NCBI GenBank assembly: GCA_017395935.1
Contig: JAFQNL010000012.1
Location: 62,001-126,000, forward strand
DNA length: 64,000 bases
Direction of reading: 5' to 3'
Source: Oscillospiraceae bacterium
GTDB taxonomy: Bacteria > Bacillota > Clostridia > Oscillospirales > Oscillospiraceae
The position numbers and the translations under genes were made by a program. The notes under the pieces were generated by a model. It had not been told where the DNA came from. It ran no database searches and saw only the letters and a list, made by a program, of their open reading frames with translations. This document shows positions 27,419 to 36,692 of the stretch, piece after piece (positions within the stretch are counted from its first letter, which is position 1; the number at the start of each line of letters is the position of its first letter).

Positions 27419-29278
27419 TCATTCCGTATAGCAGACCACCCGGCTGCCCATGGGGGGAACGCTCAGATAGAGCATACCGTTACGGGGCCAGACAGGGCGA
27501 CCGGTCTCCAGATCTCTGGCCTTGTCAAAGGGCCAGGGAATGGTGACCTCCTCCTCCCGGTTGCCGGCGTTGACGGCTACCGCCACGCCCTCCTGCTCCA
27601 GTGTCCGGGCAAAGGAGAGGTGCCCGCCCTGACAGTGGCCCCAGTGGAACCGGCCGGAGCGGAGGCACTGCCAGCGCTTGCGCAGCTTGCCCATCTTCCG
27701 GTAGTAGTCCAGCACCTCCCGGTTCTCCCGGCCCCAGGGGTAGGGGCGGCGATTGAAGGGATCCTCAAAGCCGGTCATGCCCACCTCGTCGCCATAGTAG
27801 ACGGTAGGCGCGCCGGGGAAGGCGAAGAGGACCAACAGACCCAGCTGAAGCCGTTCCCAGCCCCGCTTGGTCTCGGCCGGCGACATGACGTAGTTGGCCC
27901 GCATCTCCTTACTCCACTCGTTCCGGGGGGAGCCTACCCCCAGATAGGTCAGAATCCGCAGGGTGTCATGGGTGCCAAGAGCGTTCATGGCCGAGTAGAA
28001 GGCGGAGGGAGGATAGTTCTCCCGGAGGGTCTCCATTCGCTCCTGAAAGTGCTCTCCCGAGTCGCCCAGCAGAAAGTCGATCAGGGCCGACCGGAAGGGA
28101 TAGTTCATCAGACCGTCCAGATGGTGGCCAAAGACGTGCTTTCTCTTCTGGCCGTAGGCGATCTTATTGGAGCCGTCCTCCCAGACCTCGCCAATGACCA
28201 CGCCCTTTGGATCCTCGGCCCGGACCGCCTCATGAATGCCGCGGACAAAGTCGTCAGGCAGCTCGTCGGCCACGTCCAGACGCCAGCCGTCGGCACCGGC
28301 CCGGAGCCAGCGGCGGATCACCGAGTCCTTTCCGCCAAAGATAAACTCCCGGTAGGAGGGGCAGTTTTCGTTGACGGCAGGGAGAGAATAGATGCCCCAC
28401 CAGGACTCATAGTCGTCGGGGAAGCGCTTGAAGCAGAACCAGTCGTAATAGGGGGACTCGGGACCCTGACGGGCACCGGGATTGTCGTAGTAGCCGTCGC
28501 CGTTAAAGTAGCGGCTGACATAGCCGGTATGGTTAAAGACGCCGTCCAGCATGATCTTCAGCCCCTTTTGATGGGCCTTTTCGCACAGGCGGACAAAGTC
28601 CTCGTTCTCTCCCAGCATGGGGTCTACCCGGCCGTAGTCGGAGGTGCCGTAGCGGTGGTTCTCCGGAGCCTCAAAGATGGGGCAAAAATAGATGGTCTCT
28701 ACGCCCAGCGAGGCGATATAGTCCAGCTTCTCCTCCACCCCCCGGAGGCTGCCGCCGAAGAAGTCCCGGTTCCGGACCTCTCCCTGCTCGTTGGGCCGCC
28801 AGACCGGCTCCTCGTCCCAGCTCTGATGGACCACTCGTCCGCCTACCATACCGGTGGGATCGGGAACAGACGTCCGGCGGAAGCGGTCGGGGAAGATCTG
28901 ATAGCACATTCCCTGCCCAAACCAGTCCGGAACCTTGTCGGTGGGGTCGTAGACGGTGAGCTGATAGGGTCCCAGCTCATAATGGTAGCCGTTCAGACTC
29001 TCCAGCCGGAAGGAGTAGCGGATCAGTCCCACATAGTCGGCGGGGACGGTAAAGGCGCCGGAGAAGACGTCCACGCCCCGGTCGGTATCTGTCCAGGGCA
29101 TCTCGTAGGTCTCCACGCGGTCGTGGTCAAATTCATATCGGGCATAGAGCCAGGCCCGGGAAAAGCCTTCCTGTCTGGGCGGCCTGAGGTCAAACTCCAC
29201 CCGGGTGCCCGGAGTAACGGCGCCGTAGGGCCGCTTATAGGCGCTCTGTCGGGAATCAAAGATCTGTTTATTATCCAT
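27419..29278 (-). CDS. Glycoside hydrolase family 13, neopullulanase / cyclomaltodextrinase type
   Basis: 619 residues from the ATG at 29278 (MDNKQIFDSRQSAYKRPYG). An N-terminal beta domain of the CBM34 type (about 1-125) precedes the (beta/alpha)8 barrel. Catalytic residues by motif: nucleophile Asp in DGWRLDVADE (near 337), acid/base Glu in VVIGEVWEDG (near 360), and the stabilising Asp in LGTHDT (near 437). No signal peptide, so it acts in the cytoplasm on imported maltodextrins or cyclodextrins. No sugar transporter is adjacent. Confidence 0.93.
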   Translation of the reverse strand: MDNKQIFDSRQSAYKRPYGAVTPGTRVEFDLRPPRQEGFSRAWLYARYEFDHDRVETYEMPWTDTDRGVDVFSGAFTVPADYVGLIRYSFRLESLNGYHYELGPYQLTVYDPTDKVPDWFGQGMCYQIFPDRFRRTSVPDPTGMVGGRVVHQSWDEEPVWRPNEQGEVRNRDFFGGSLRGVEEKLDYIASLGVETIYFCPIFEAPENHRYGTSDYGRVDPMLGENEDFVRLCEKAHQKGLKIMLDGVFNHTGYVSRYFNGDGYYDNPGARQGPESPYYDWFCFKRFPDDYESWWGIYSLPAVNENCPSYREFIFGGKDSVIRRWLRAGADGWRLDVADELPDDFVRGIHEAVRAEDPKGVVIGEVWEDGSNKIAYGQKRKHVFGHHLDGLMNYPFRSALIDFLLGDSGEHFQERMETLRENYPPSAFYSAMNALGTHDTLRILTYLGVGSPRNEWSKEMRANYVMSPAETKRGWERLQLGLLVLFAFPGAPTVYYGDEVGMTGFEDPFNRRPYPWGRENREVLDYYRKMGKLRKRWQCLRSGRFHWGHCQGGHLSFARTLEQEGVAVAVNAGNREEEVTIPWPFDKARDLETGRPVWPRNGMLYLSVPPMGSRVVCYTE

Positions 29279-29431
29279 GAGAGGGATCAAAACCTTTCGC
29301 GTGTCGTGCTTAAAACATGGCGCGCGCCCCCGCACTCAGGGGGGACAGCCATGGTAGTATATCATATTTTCCCGTCTGTGAAAAGGCTGTCTTTGGCCGA
29401 AAGAAGGTTTTTTCTCCTGCCGTTTGTGACG

Positions 29432-29454
29432 AAAAGGGGGCCTAAAGCCCTCTC
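29432..29454 (-). terminator. Probable terminator of the mre/PBP2 operon
   Basis: On the minus strand, a 7 bp stem with one mismatch and a 5-base loop is followed by TTTT, about 40 bp after the PBP2 stop. Confidence 0.5.
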
Positions 29455-29489
29455 TTCAGCTTCCGGCCCCTGTTCCGTATCCTCTCCCG

Positions 29490-31556
29490 CTAGCGCAGGA
29501 GGGTATCCGTCTCCTCCAGACGCTGCAGATCCGAGGCGCCGGAGAAGTAGTATTCCAATATTTCCGCCGCAATCACCGCCGTAGCAGCGCCGGCGCCGCC
29601 CTTTTCCACCACCACACAGACTGCCACCTCCGGGTCCTCATAGGGAGCGAAACAGACGAACAGGCCATTGGCGTTGGTCTGGCCGGAAACCTGAGCGGAG
29701 CCCGTCTTGGCTCCCACCCGGATGCCCTGCGCTTCCAGCGGGGCAAAGGCGGTCTGGACACTGGCGGTGGCCGAGACGGCCTGACGCATTCCCTCCAGCA
29801 GTGCCTGCCGGTCCCCCCGCTTCAGGGCCACCTCCTCCAGCAGCACCGGCTCCTCCTCCAGCAGCAGGCTGCTGTCCGTCCCCGACTTGACCGACAGGAG
29901 CAGATGGGGCTGCCAGCGATAGCCGCCGTTGACTACGGTGGCGATATAGTTGCAGATCTGAAGGGGGGTAAACTGGTTATCGCTCTGACCGATCGAGGAG
30001 GAGAGGGTATTGCCCGGATACCAGATCATCCCCACCTTCTCGCTGTAGTCCGGGCCGGCGTTGACTCCTTTGGACTCGGAGAGCTCAATCCCCGTCTCCA
30101 GACCCAGTCCGTAGCGCCGGGCATAGTCGGTCAGGGTCTCGATACCCAGCTGGCTGCCCAGCGTGTAGAAAAAGATATTACAGGAGTCCCGGACCGCCTC
30201 AGTCACCGTCTCCCGGCCATGCTTCATGCCGTTCTGCCGGTAGATCCAGCAGTGGAAGCGGGTGTCCAGATAGTCCAGCCAACCGTCGCAGTCGATCTCG
30301 TCTTCCACGCCGATCAGGCCGGTATCCAGTCCGGCAGTCGCCGTCACCAGCTTATAGGTAGAGCCGGGGGCATAGGTGCCCAGCAGGGCCCGGTTATACA
30401 GGGGCCGGAGGGGATCTTCCAGCAGGTCGCTGTACTCCGCCCGGTACTGGCTGAGATGGAAGGTGGGATAGGAGGCCGAAGCCAGTACCCCTCCGTCTCT
30501 CACGTCCAGCACCACTACGGCGCTGCCGCCTTCTCCATTGTTGATGGCCGTCGTATGTCTGGCCAGAGCCAGCTCGGCAGCCTCCTGCAGCTTAATGTCC
30601 AGCGTCAGCATAACCTGATCGCCGGCCACCGGCTGATCCAGATAGCTCTCGCTGAGCAGGGTGCCGTCCAGTCCGGTAACCCGCCGGACGGTGCCCGAGG
30701 TGCCTCGCAGCCAGCTCTCAAAGGCGTACTCCGCTCCCGAGATACCAACTGTGGCGTCCATAGCGTAGCCCTGCTGCTTATAGTTCTCTCCCTCATCCCA
30801 GTTTTCGGCGGTAATCAGACCGGTCTGGCCCAGAATGTGGGCAGCGTAGTCGGTATGGTAGACCCGCTCGGCGGCCGCCTTGATCTCCACGCCGGGCAAA
30901 TCCTCTTCCTTGACCACCGAGATAAAGCTGATATCCACATCCTCGGCAAAATACCATGTGGTCCAGACAACCTCCTTCTCCCGGAGGTAGCAGGGATAGA
31001 GAACCTCCAGCAGCTCCAGACCCTCCTTGCCCTCCAGTCCGAAGTCGGCAAAGATCGTCCGGAGCATCCCTTCGGCGTCCGCCTCCAGTATGGGCCATTC
31101 CATCGCGCCGCACAGCCGGGCAAACTGCGTCTGGCCCAGCGTGCCGTCCTCCTTCTGGTAGTTGAAAGGCTGGTCGCTGGAAAAGACCCAGCGCCCTTCC
31201 TCTGCCCGGATGGGCAGTTCCCCCCGGTTCCAGAGAACGCCCTGTTCCCGGCAGATGGCCAGCAGTCGGCGGATGGTCTCCACCTGTCCGGCCCGGTCTC
31301 CCATGGCGCCCACATCCAGCCGGACATTATAGACCGTCCGGTTACTTACCAGCAGCCGGCCGTACCGGTCGGTAATCTCTCCCCGGGCGGCCTCTACCTG
31401 CTCGGTGGTGGCAATGGTATTGGCTGCGGTGGAGACGTCGATATCAATTCCGTTTCTGATCTGCGCGTCATAGAGCAGCGCCAGAAACAGAGCGGCGCTC
31501 ACCAGCGCCAGAGCGGCCAGCACCAGGCCGCGCAGGCGAAATATTCCCTGTCTCAT
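29490..31556 (-). CDS. mrdA: Penicillin-binding protein 2 (elongation transpeptidase)
   Basis: 688 residues: short cytosolic start, one membrane anchor (about 8-30), PBP dimerisation domain (about 55-300), and a transpeptidase domain with STYK near 400, SCN (RDSCNIFFYTLG) near 460 and KTGSAQ near 617. It cross-links lateral-wall peptidoglycan with the MreBCD system. Last gene of the operon, only 4 bp after mreD. No rodA is seen here. Confidence 0.95.
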   Translation of the reverse strand: MRQGIFRLRGLVLAALALVSAALFLALLYDAQIRNGIDIDVSTAANTIATTEQVEAARGEITDRYGRLLVSNRTVYNVRLDVGAMGDRAGQVETIRRLLAICREQGVLWNRGELPIRAEEGRWVFSSDQPFNYQKEDGTLGQTQFARLCGAMEWPILEADAEGMLRTIFADFGLEGKEGLELLEVLYPCYLREKEVVWTTWYFAEDVDISFISVVKEEDLPGVEIKAAAERVYHTDYAAHILGQTGLITAENWDEGENYKQQGYAMDATVGISGAEYAFESWLRGTSGTVRRVTGLDGTLLSESYLDQPVAGDQVMLTLDIKLQEAAELALARHTTAINNGEGGSAVVVLDVRDGGVLASASYPTFHLSQYRAEYSDLLEDPLRPLYNRALLGTYAPGSTYKLVTATAGLDTGLIGVEDEIDCDGWLDYLDTRFHCWIYRQNGMKHGRETVTEAVRDSCNIFFYTLGSQLGIETLTDYARRYGLGLETGIELSESKGVNAGPDYSEKVGMIWYPGNTLSSSIGQSDNQFTPLQICNYIATVVNGGYRWQPHLLLSVKSGTDSSLLLEEEPVLLEEVALKRGDRQALLEGMRQAVSATASVQTAFAPLEAQGIRVGAKTGSAQVSGQTNANGLFVCFAPYEDPEVAVCVVVEKGGAGAATAVIAAEILEYYFSGASDLQRLEETDTLLR

Positions 31557-31560
31557 CCCC

Positions 31561-32073
31561 TCACCACCTCAGATCTGCCGGAATACGCCGGTCTATTAGC
31601 CAGTAGGGCAGGTAGAGCAGCGGGGCAAAGGCCATGCTCCAGCCTCCCTCGGCCAGAGCGATGGGGACCATAGCCGCCAGCTCCTCTCCGGCAAAGGCAA
31701 GGCCCCAGAGGAGGGTGCCTCCCTCCAGCAGGAGGATGGAGCCCAGCGCGCAGAGGAGATAGCCGGGAAAGGTGCCTCCCATGAGCTTGTTCCGGGTCCC
31801 GCCCCAGAGGGCGCCCAGAAGAGCATAGAACCAGATCAGGCTGGCTCCCTCGGTCATCAGCCCGGCCACAAGGCCGGTACCCAGCCCAAACCAGGCCCCC
31901 GGTCGAGAGCCCTCCAGCATGGCTACCGCCGTCACGGCAAACGGCATGAGCTGGGGGACAATCCCGCCCAGCTCCAGCCGGTTGAGCACCCAGCGCTGAA
32001 GGACGAAGACCAGCGCGGTCAGGACAATATAGAGGGCCAGCTTGCTTCTGGCCTGATCGGATGACGAGCCCAC
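31561..32073 (-). CDS. mreD: Rod shape-determining protein MreD
   Basis: 170 residues, strongly hydrophobic with about five to six membrane segments, which is typical for MreD. The position between mreC and PBP2 makes the call firm despite low sequence conservation. Confidence 0.9.
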   Translation of the reverse strand: MGSSSDQARSKLALYIVLTALVFVLQRWVLNRLELGGIVPQLMPFAVTAVAMLEGSRPGAWFGLGTGLVAGLMTEGASLIWFYALLGALWGGTRNKLMGGTFPGYLLCALGSILLLEGGTLLWGLAFAGEELAAMVPIALAEGGWSMAFAPLLYLPYWLIDRRIPADLRW

Positions 32074-32100
32074 AGCCGGATCCTCCTCTCTGTTGGAAGC

Positions 32101-32937
32101 TTATTCCACAATGTCAAATTCCTTGATTACAAAGACCTGCTCCAGTGCCGGCAGGTCGGCGGCCGGAATGAGTACGGCGTACTGCTCCACGCCGGAAGGG
32201 GTGGCGTGGACGGTCTCCACATAGCCCACCACCAGTCCGCTGGGATAGACACCGCCCAGACCGGAGGTAAGCACCTCGTCGCCCGAGACCAGCGCCGACT
32301 GGCTGTTCAGGTAGGACAGCCGGCAGCGCTGCTGACTCATCAGAGAGAGCTCTCCCTCCACAATGCCGTCCTCCCCGGTACGAAAGACAATAGCGCCCAT
32401 GGAGATATCCGGGTCCAGCAGGGTAGTCACGCTGGACCAGTTGGTACCCACCTCCCGGATTACGCCAACCAGCGCCCCGGTCTCATTGATCACGCAGTCC
32501 CCTGCCTCCACGCCGTGGAGGCTGCCCTTACTCAGGGTGATGGTAGCTGACCAGCTGTTGGCCGTCCGGCCAGTGACGGCGGCCGACTCAAAGACGAAGT
32601 CCTTCCGCTTCTCCCGGAGCTCCAGCAGCTCCCGCAGTCGCTCGTTTTCCTCCAGCGCCGCCCGGGCCTCCCGGTTCTCCTCCTGCATATAGGCCACTTC
32701 CCGCTCCAGCTCCTCCACCCGGTCCTGCAGCCGCTCGTGCTCGGCGGCGTAGTTCCAGACCTCCGCTCCCCAGCCGGCCACGCCGGTGGTCAGCGCCCGG
32801 ACAGGGCTGGTAATTATGCCCAGCAGATCCCGGACCGGGTCCATGGGGAAGACGGAGGTAAGAATGGAGACGGCGGCCGTCAGCAGCAGGGCGAACACCA
32901 CTACGCCGAATCCCTTTTTCTGAAAAAAGTTCTTCAC
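32101..32937 (-). CDS. mreC: Rod shape-determining protein MreC
   Basis: 278 residues: one N-terminal membrane helix (about 9-28), a coiled coil (about 65-110, rich in Glu/Arg/Leu) and the double beta-barrel periplasm-type domain (about 115-270). It links MreB/MreD to PBP2 outside the membrane. mreB is not adjacent. Confidence 0.95.
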   Translation of the reverse strand: MKNFFQKKGFGVVVFALLLTAAVSILTSVFPMDPVRDLLGIITSPVRALTTGVAGWGAEVWNYAAEHERLQDRVEELEREVAYMQEENREARAALEENERLRELLELREKRKDFVFESAAVTGRTANSWSATITLSKGSLHGVEAGDCVINETGALVGVIREVGTNWSSVTTLLDPDISMGAIVFRTGEDGIVEGELSLMSQQRCRLSYLNSQSALVSGDEVLTSGLGGVYPSGLVVGYVETVHATPSGVEQYAVLIPAADLPALEQVFVIKEFDIVE

Positions 32938-32951
32938 CCGCTTGCCCTCAC

Positions 32952-33530
32952 TCAGTAGCTCAGCACCTTTACGCCAAAGCTCCGGAGGATCTGGCCCAGT
33001 CTGCAGACCGGCAGACCCATGACGTTAAAGTAGTCTCCCCGGATCCCCTCCACCAGAAGGGCGCCCAGACCCTGAATTCCGTAGCCGCCGGCCTTGTCCA
33101 TCGGCTCGCCGGTGGCGATATAGGCCCGGATCTCCTCCTCGGACAGGGCCCGGAAGCAGACCTCCGTTCCCTCGGCCTCAGAGACCACCCGGTTATTGCA
33201 AATGACAGCCACGCCGGTATAGACCACATGGGTCTTTCCGGAGAGTTTCCGGAGCATCTGGAAGGCCTCCTCCTCGCTCCGGGGCTTGCCCAGCACCTGA
33301 CCGTCCAGCGTCACGATGGTATCGGCGGCGATGACCAGCTCATCCCGGCCGGTCTCCACGGCGATCTCACAGGCCTTGTCCAGGGCCAGCTTCCGGGCCA
33401 GCTCACGGGGCTCCAGCGCCAGCGCCATATCTTCCTCCCCCTTTGCGGGGCGGATTGTAAACTCACGAATACCCATCTGTCCCAGCAGCTCCCGGCGGCG
33501 GGGAGACTGGGAGGCCAGAATAATCTTCAT
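32952..33530 (-). CDS. maf: Maf-like nucleoside triphosphate pyrophosphatase
   Basis: 192 residues with the opening IILASQSPRRRELL and the AADTIVTLDGQVLGKP element. Family members hydrolyse dTTP/UTP or modified nucleotides. The classical maf-mreC linkage is preserved. Confidence 0.95.
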   Translation of the reverse strand: MKIILASQSPRRRELLGQMGIREFTIRPAKGEEDMALALEPRELARKLALDKACEIAVETGRDELVIAADTIVTLDGQVLGKPRSEEEAFQMLRKLSGKTHVVYTGVAVICNNRVVSEAEGTEVCFRALSEEEIRAYIATGEPMDKAGGYGIQGLGALLVEGIRGDYFNVMGLPVCRLGQILRSFGVKVLSY

Positions 33531-33546
33531 CCCTTGTCCTCTCCTT

Positions 33547-34005
33547 TCAGTTTCTGCCGGTGGATCCGAAGCCTCCGGTCCCCCGCTGGGTCTCGTCCAG
33601 CTCCTCGCACCGGACCATCTCCACCTGAAAGACGGGGAAGATGCCCATCTGAGCTACCCGGTCTCCAGGCCGAACGATAAAGTCCTCGCTGCCGTTGTTG
33701 AGCAGACCTACCTTGATCTCTCCCCGATAGTCGCTGTCAATTACGCCCACACCGTTGGCCAGGGAGACGCCGAATTTGGTGCCCAGACCGGAGCGGGCAA
33801 AGATGAGCGCCACATAGCCGCTGGAGGGCAGGGCGATCGCGATACCGGTGGGGATCATGACCCGGCCGCCGGCGGGAAGAACCACCTCCTCGGTCAGGCA
33901 AGCATGCAGATCCATCGCGGCGGCGCCGGCACTTGCATAGTACGGGGCAGGGATCTCCCTGCCGATCAGAGGAGAGACTGCCTTCCAGTTTAATTTCATA
34001 TCCAT
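33547..34005 (-). CDS. dut: dUTP diphosphatase
   Basis: 152 residues, trimeric type. Motifs: AAAMDLHA (about 28-35), RSGLGTKFGV (about 72-81), GVIDSDYRGEIKV and the C-terminal RGTGGFGSTGRN that closes over the active site. It keeps uracil out of DNA and makes dUMP. Confidence 0.97.
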   Translation of the reverse strand: MDMKLNWKAVSPLIGREIPAPYYASAGAAAMDLHACLTEEVVLPAGGRVMIPTGIAIALPSSGYVALIFARSGLGTKFGVSLANGVGVIDSDYRGEIKVGLLNNGSEDFIVRPGDRVAQMGIFPVFQVEMVRCEELDETQRGTGGFGSTGRN

Positions 34006-34017
34006 TGCCTCATTTCA

Positions 34018-36099
34018 TTATTCCACGTCCCGGAAATAAAGGCCCCGGGTGATATCTACAGGAGTATAGCTGCCCCGGCCCTGATAACGCTCCAAAATCC
34101 GGACGCACTCCCGGCCGTTCTCCGTCGTAAAGCTCAGCCGGGCAGCCCAGAGGCCCAGCTTCTGATAGCTCTCGGCCTTGTCGGCCAGATAGAGCTTTCG
34201 GGAATTAAAGATCTCGTTCCGGCAGCCCCGGGCCCGAAGGACGGGGAACTGCGCTCCGGTCCGGTCGGTAAGCACGTTGCCGTTCTTGCAGTTGCACTGG
34301 CCGGTCCGGTTCTTGATGATACAGTTCTGAGTAATCATAAGGGGGAGCCGGCCATAGACGATCAGCTCGGTATCCAGACACTTGGACAGGTCCCGGACCC
34401 GGGCCATCCGCTGCTCAAAGGAGAGGGTGGCCGAGATCAGGCCCATCTCTCTCAGCTTTTCCAGCGTCATGGAGTTGTACACGCCCAGACCGAAGTCTCC
34501 CCGGCAGGAGAAGTCCATACCCAGCGCCAGCGTGCAGCTGCCCAGATCTCCGGCCAGGGCGGTATAGATGCCCATCTCCTGCAGCGCCTTCAGCTCCTGC
34601 TCCAGTTGGGGCCGTTCCTCGTCCCAGCGGATCCGGGGCAGGGCGGCGCAGACCTCCAGCCCCCGGTCCATGGCCTTTTCCACCTGCTTCCGGTTTGAGA
34701 GGATTTCGTCCGGGGCAAGATAGATTACCTGAGGCTCCATGGCAATCAGCTCGTCGGTGAGCTGGTCGGCCGTGCGCAGCGAGACAGTATAGACCGGAGG
34801 CTCTGTCCGGTTGGTCAGCTTTGCCGGGCTCCGGAAGTCAGCCTCCCGGCGCTGAGGCGTCTTTACCCGCTCCACGCTCAGTCCGTCCAGCAGCCGGCGG
34901 CGCAGCTCGTTAAAGCTGCCCAGAGGCAGAGCCAGCCCCTCTCCCACCGAGATCTCCATATGGCGGATCCGGAAGGGCGTGCCTCCCGTCCGCTCCATCT
35001 GGCGGCGGATATCCTCCCGGGTAATGGGTCGGTTTCTGGCCCGCTGGGGGACAGGGCCTTCCAGATAGACCCGATTTCCCTCCTCGTCGGTGATCTCCGC
35101 CCGGAGCGGCCGGCCCTCAACCATCTGGAGCGCCAGCTCCACCGGCACCCGGGGATGCTCCCGGTTATACTCCTGCCGGGTCTGGGCGAAGAGCTTTTCC
35201 GGAATCTCCTCCTTCTCCCGAATACCGAACATATGCCGGCCTGTTCTGCCCTGATAATAGCCGTCGGTAAAGCCCTGCCGGTTAAAGGCCGAGCGCAGCT
35301 CCTCCTGCTCCTGAGGGGTGGGGTTTCTCCCCTCCCGGAGGGCTTTGGCATAGATCCGGGTAACGATGGCCACATATTCCGGCCGCTTCATCCGGCCCTC
35401 GATCTTGGCGCAGGCCACGCCCATATCGTTGAGCTCCTTGACGTAGTCGGCCAGAGACATATCCTTCAGACTCAGCGGATAGCCGTCGGCCATGCCGCTC
35501 CAGCCATACTTCATCCGGCAGGGCTGGGCGCACATTCCCCGGTTTCCGCTCCGGCCGCCGATGACCGAGGAGAGGAAGCACTGGCCCGAGTAGCACATAC
35601 ACAGCGCCCCATGGACAAAGACCTCAATCTCAATGGGAGAATGGCGGCAGATATAGCGAATCTCCTTCTTCGACAGCTCCCGGGACAGGACTACCCGCTC
35701 CATACCCATGGCAGCGCAGGCCAGCACACCGTCCAGATTATGGACGGTCATCTGGGTAGAGCCATGCAGGGGCAGGTCAGGCGCTACCTGACGGCACATC
35801 TCGGCCACGCCCAGATCCTGCACAATCAGAGCATCCACGCCGATCCGGCTGCACATCCGGACCAGTCTGGCCGCCTGGGGCAGCTCGCTGTCGGAAAGCA
35901 GGGTATTTAAGGTCAGATAGACCTTCACCCCCCGGAGATGGCAGTAGTCCACCGTCTCCCGAAGGCTGTTATCATCAAAGTTGGCGGCATTGCGCCGGGC
36001 ATTGAACTTGCCATAGCCCAGATAGATCGCGTCCGCTCCGCTCTGTACGGCGGCAATCGCCGCCTCCCGGGACCCGGCCGGGGAGAGCAGTTCCATCAT
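34018..36099 (-). CDS. U32 family peptidase / RlhA-like protein with DUF3656
   Basis: 693 residues. The N-terminal half is a TIM-barrel U32 domain with the family signature EVFVHGALCMCYSGQC near 165 and Cys residues in GMCAQPC. A DUF3656-type region and a further U32 C-terminal region follow, with Cys in CIIKNRTGQCNCK. Homologues include collagenase-like proteins and RlhA, which is needed for hydroxylation of C2501 in 23S rRNA. The Cys set suggests an Fe-S cluster. An RNA-modification role is more likely than proteolysis, but this is inference. Confidence 0.88.
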   Translation of the reverse strand: MMELLSPAGSREAAIAAVQSGADAIYLGYGKFNARRNAANFDDNSLRETVDYCHLRGVKVYLTLNTLLSDSELPQAARLVRMCSRIGVDALIVQDLGVAEMCRQVAPDLPLHGSTQMTVHNLDGVLACAAMGMERVVLSRELSKKEIRYICRHSPIEIEVFVHGALCMCYSGQCFLSSVIGGRSGNRGMCAQPCRMKYGWSGMADGYPLSLKDMSLADYVKELNDMGVACAKIEGRMKRPEYVAIVTRIYAKALREGRNPTPQEQEELRSAFNRQGFTDGYYQGRTGRHMFGIREKEEIPEKLFAQTRQEYNREHPRVPVELALQMVEGRPLRAEITDEEGNRVYLEGPVPQRARNRPITREDIRRQMERTGGTPFRIRHMEISVGEGLALPLGSFNELRRRLLDGLSVERVKTPQRREADFRSPAKLTNRTEPPVYTVSLRTADQLTDELIAMEPQVIYLAPDEILSNRKQVEKAMDRGLEVCAALPRIRWDEERPQLEQELKALQEMGIYTALAGDLGSCTLALGMDFSCRGDFGLGVYNSMTLEKLREMGLISATLSFEQRMARVRDLSKCLDTELIVYGRLPLMITQNCIIKNRTGQCNCKNGNVLTDRTGAQFPVLRARGCRNEIFNSRKLYLADKAESYQKLGLWAARLSFTTENGRECVRILERYQGRGSYTPVDITRGLYFRDVE

Positions 36100-36115
36100 A
36101 GCCAGTTTCCTCCTG

Positions 36116-36442
36116 TCAGCTCTTCTTGGCGCCGTTCTTCTTCAGGCGGGTAATCTCCCGCCTGGCATCGGCCAGCTCCTGACGGAGCTTATTGCCCCGC
36201 TCCACCTCGGTCTGGATCTGGGCCCGGAGGGTTTCTTCGGCCTCCCTGGCCCGTCTGGCACCGTCCAGAGCATTGACGGCAGTGAGGACGGCGGCGTCCA
36301 GCGCAGGCACTCTGGCCTGCTTCATAACAGAGGAGATCATCTCGTCTGCCTGCTGGGCAATCTGCTCCACATAGCGCTCCTCGTCGCTGGTCACCAGCGC
36401 GTAGCTTCGCCCGGCGATGACCACATTGATCTTTTTATTCAT
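36116..36442 (-). CDS. zapA: Cell division protein ZapA
   Basis: 108 residues. N-terminal ZapA fold (MNKKINVVIAGRSYALVTSD, YVEQIAQQADEMI) and a C-terminal coiled coil. It bundles FtsZ filaments. First gene of the operon that runs through mrdA, with gaps of 4-27 bp. Confidence 0.93.
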   Translation of the reverse strand: MNKKINVVIAGRSYALVTSDEERYVEQIAQQADEMISSVMKQARVPALDAAVLTAVNALDGARRAREAEETLRAQIQTEVERGNKLRQELADARREITRLKKNGAKKS

Positions 36443-36524
36443 AAGGCACCTCCAAAAAGGCCGGTCTCTTCCCCTTTCGCCCCCATAGGAGACAAAAGGC
36501 CATATGACTGCGATTATAGACAGT

Positions 36525-36533
36525 ATTATACCA
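36525..36533 (-). promoter_or_regulatory. Extended -10 promoter for the zapA operon
   Basis: Minus strand TGGTATAAT: TATAAT at 36525-36530 with the TG of an extended -10. No clear -35. Confidence 0.65.
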
Positions 36534-36594
36534 TAGCCCCGACCGGAATGAAACGCTCCGGCCGTGAAATTTTGACCCGCCTCCTTTCTTCGCC

Positions 36595-36623
36595 TTGTGC
36601 AATCGAAGAGATTCTGCTATACT
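36595..36623 (+). promoter_or_regulatory. Sigma-A promoter for the DEAD helicase operon
   Basis: Plus strand: TTGTGC (36595-36600), 17-base spacer, TATACT (36618-36623). It diverges from the zapA promoter. Confidence 0.75.
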
Positions 36624-36692
36624 GATAAATAATGTCTTTCTATGCCCTTTTTTATGGGAAGTCATTTATCACCCGACAAAGGAACCGATTTT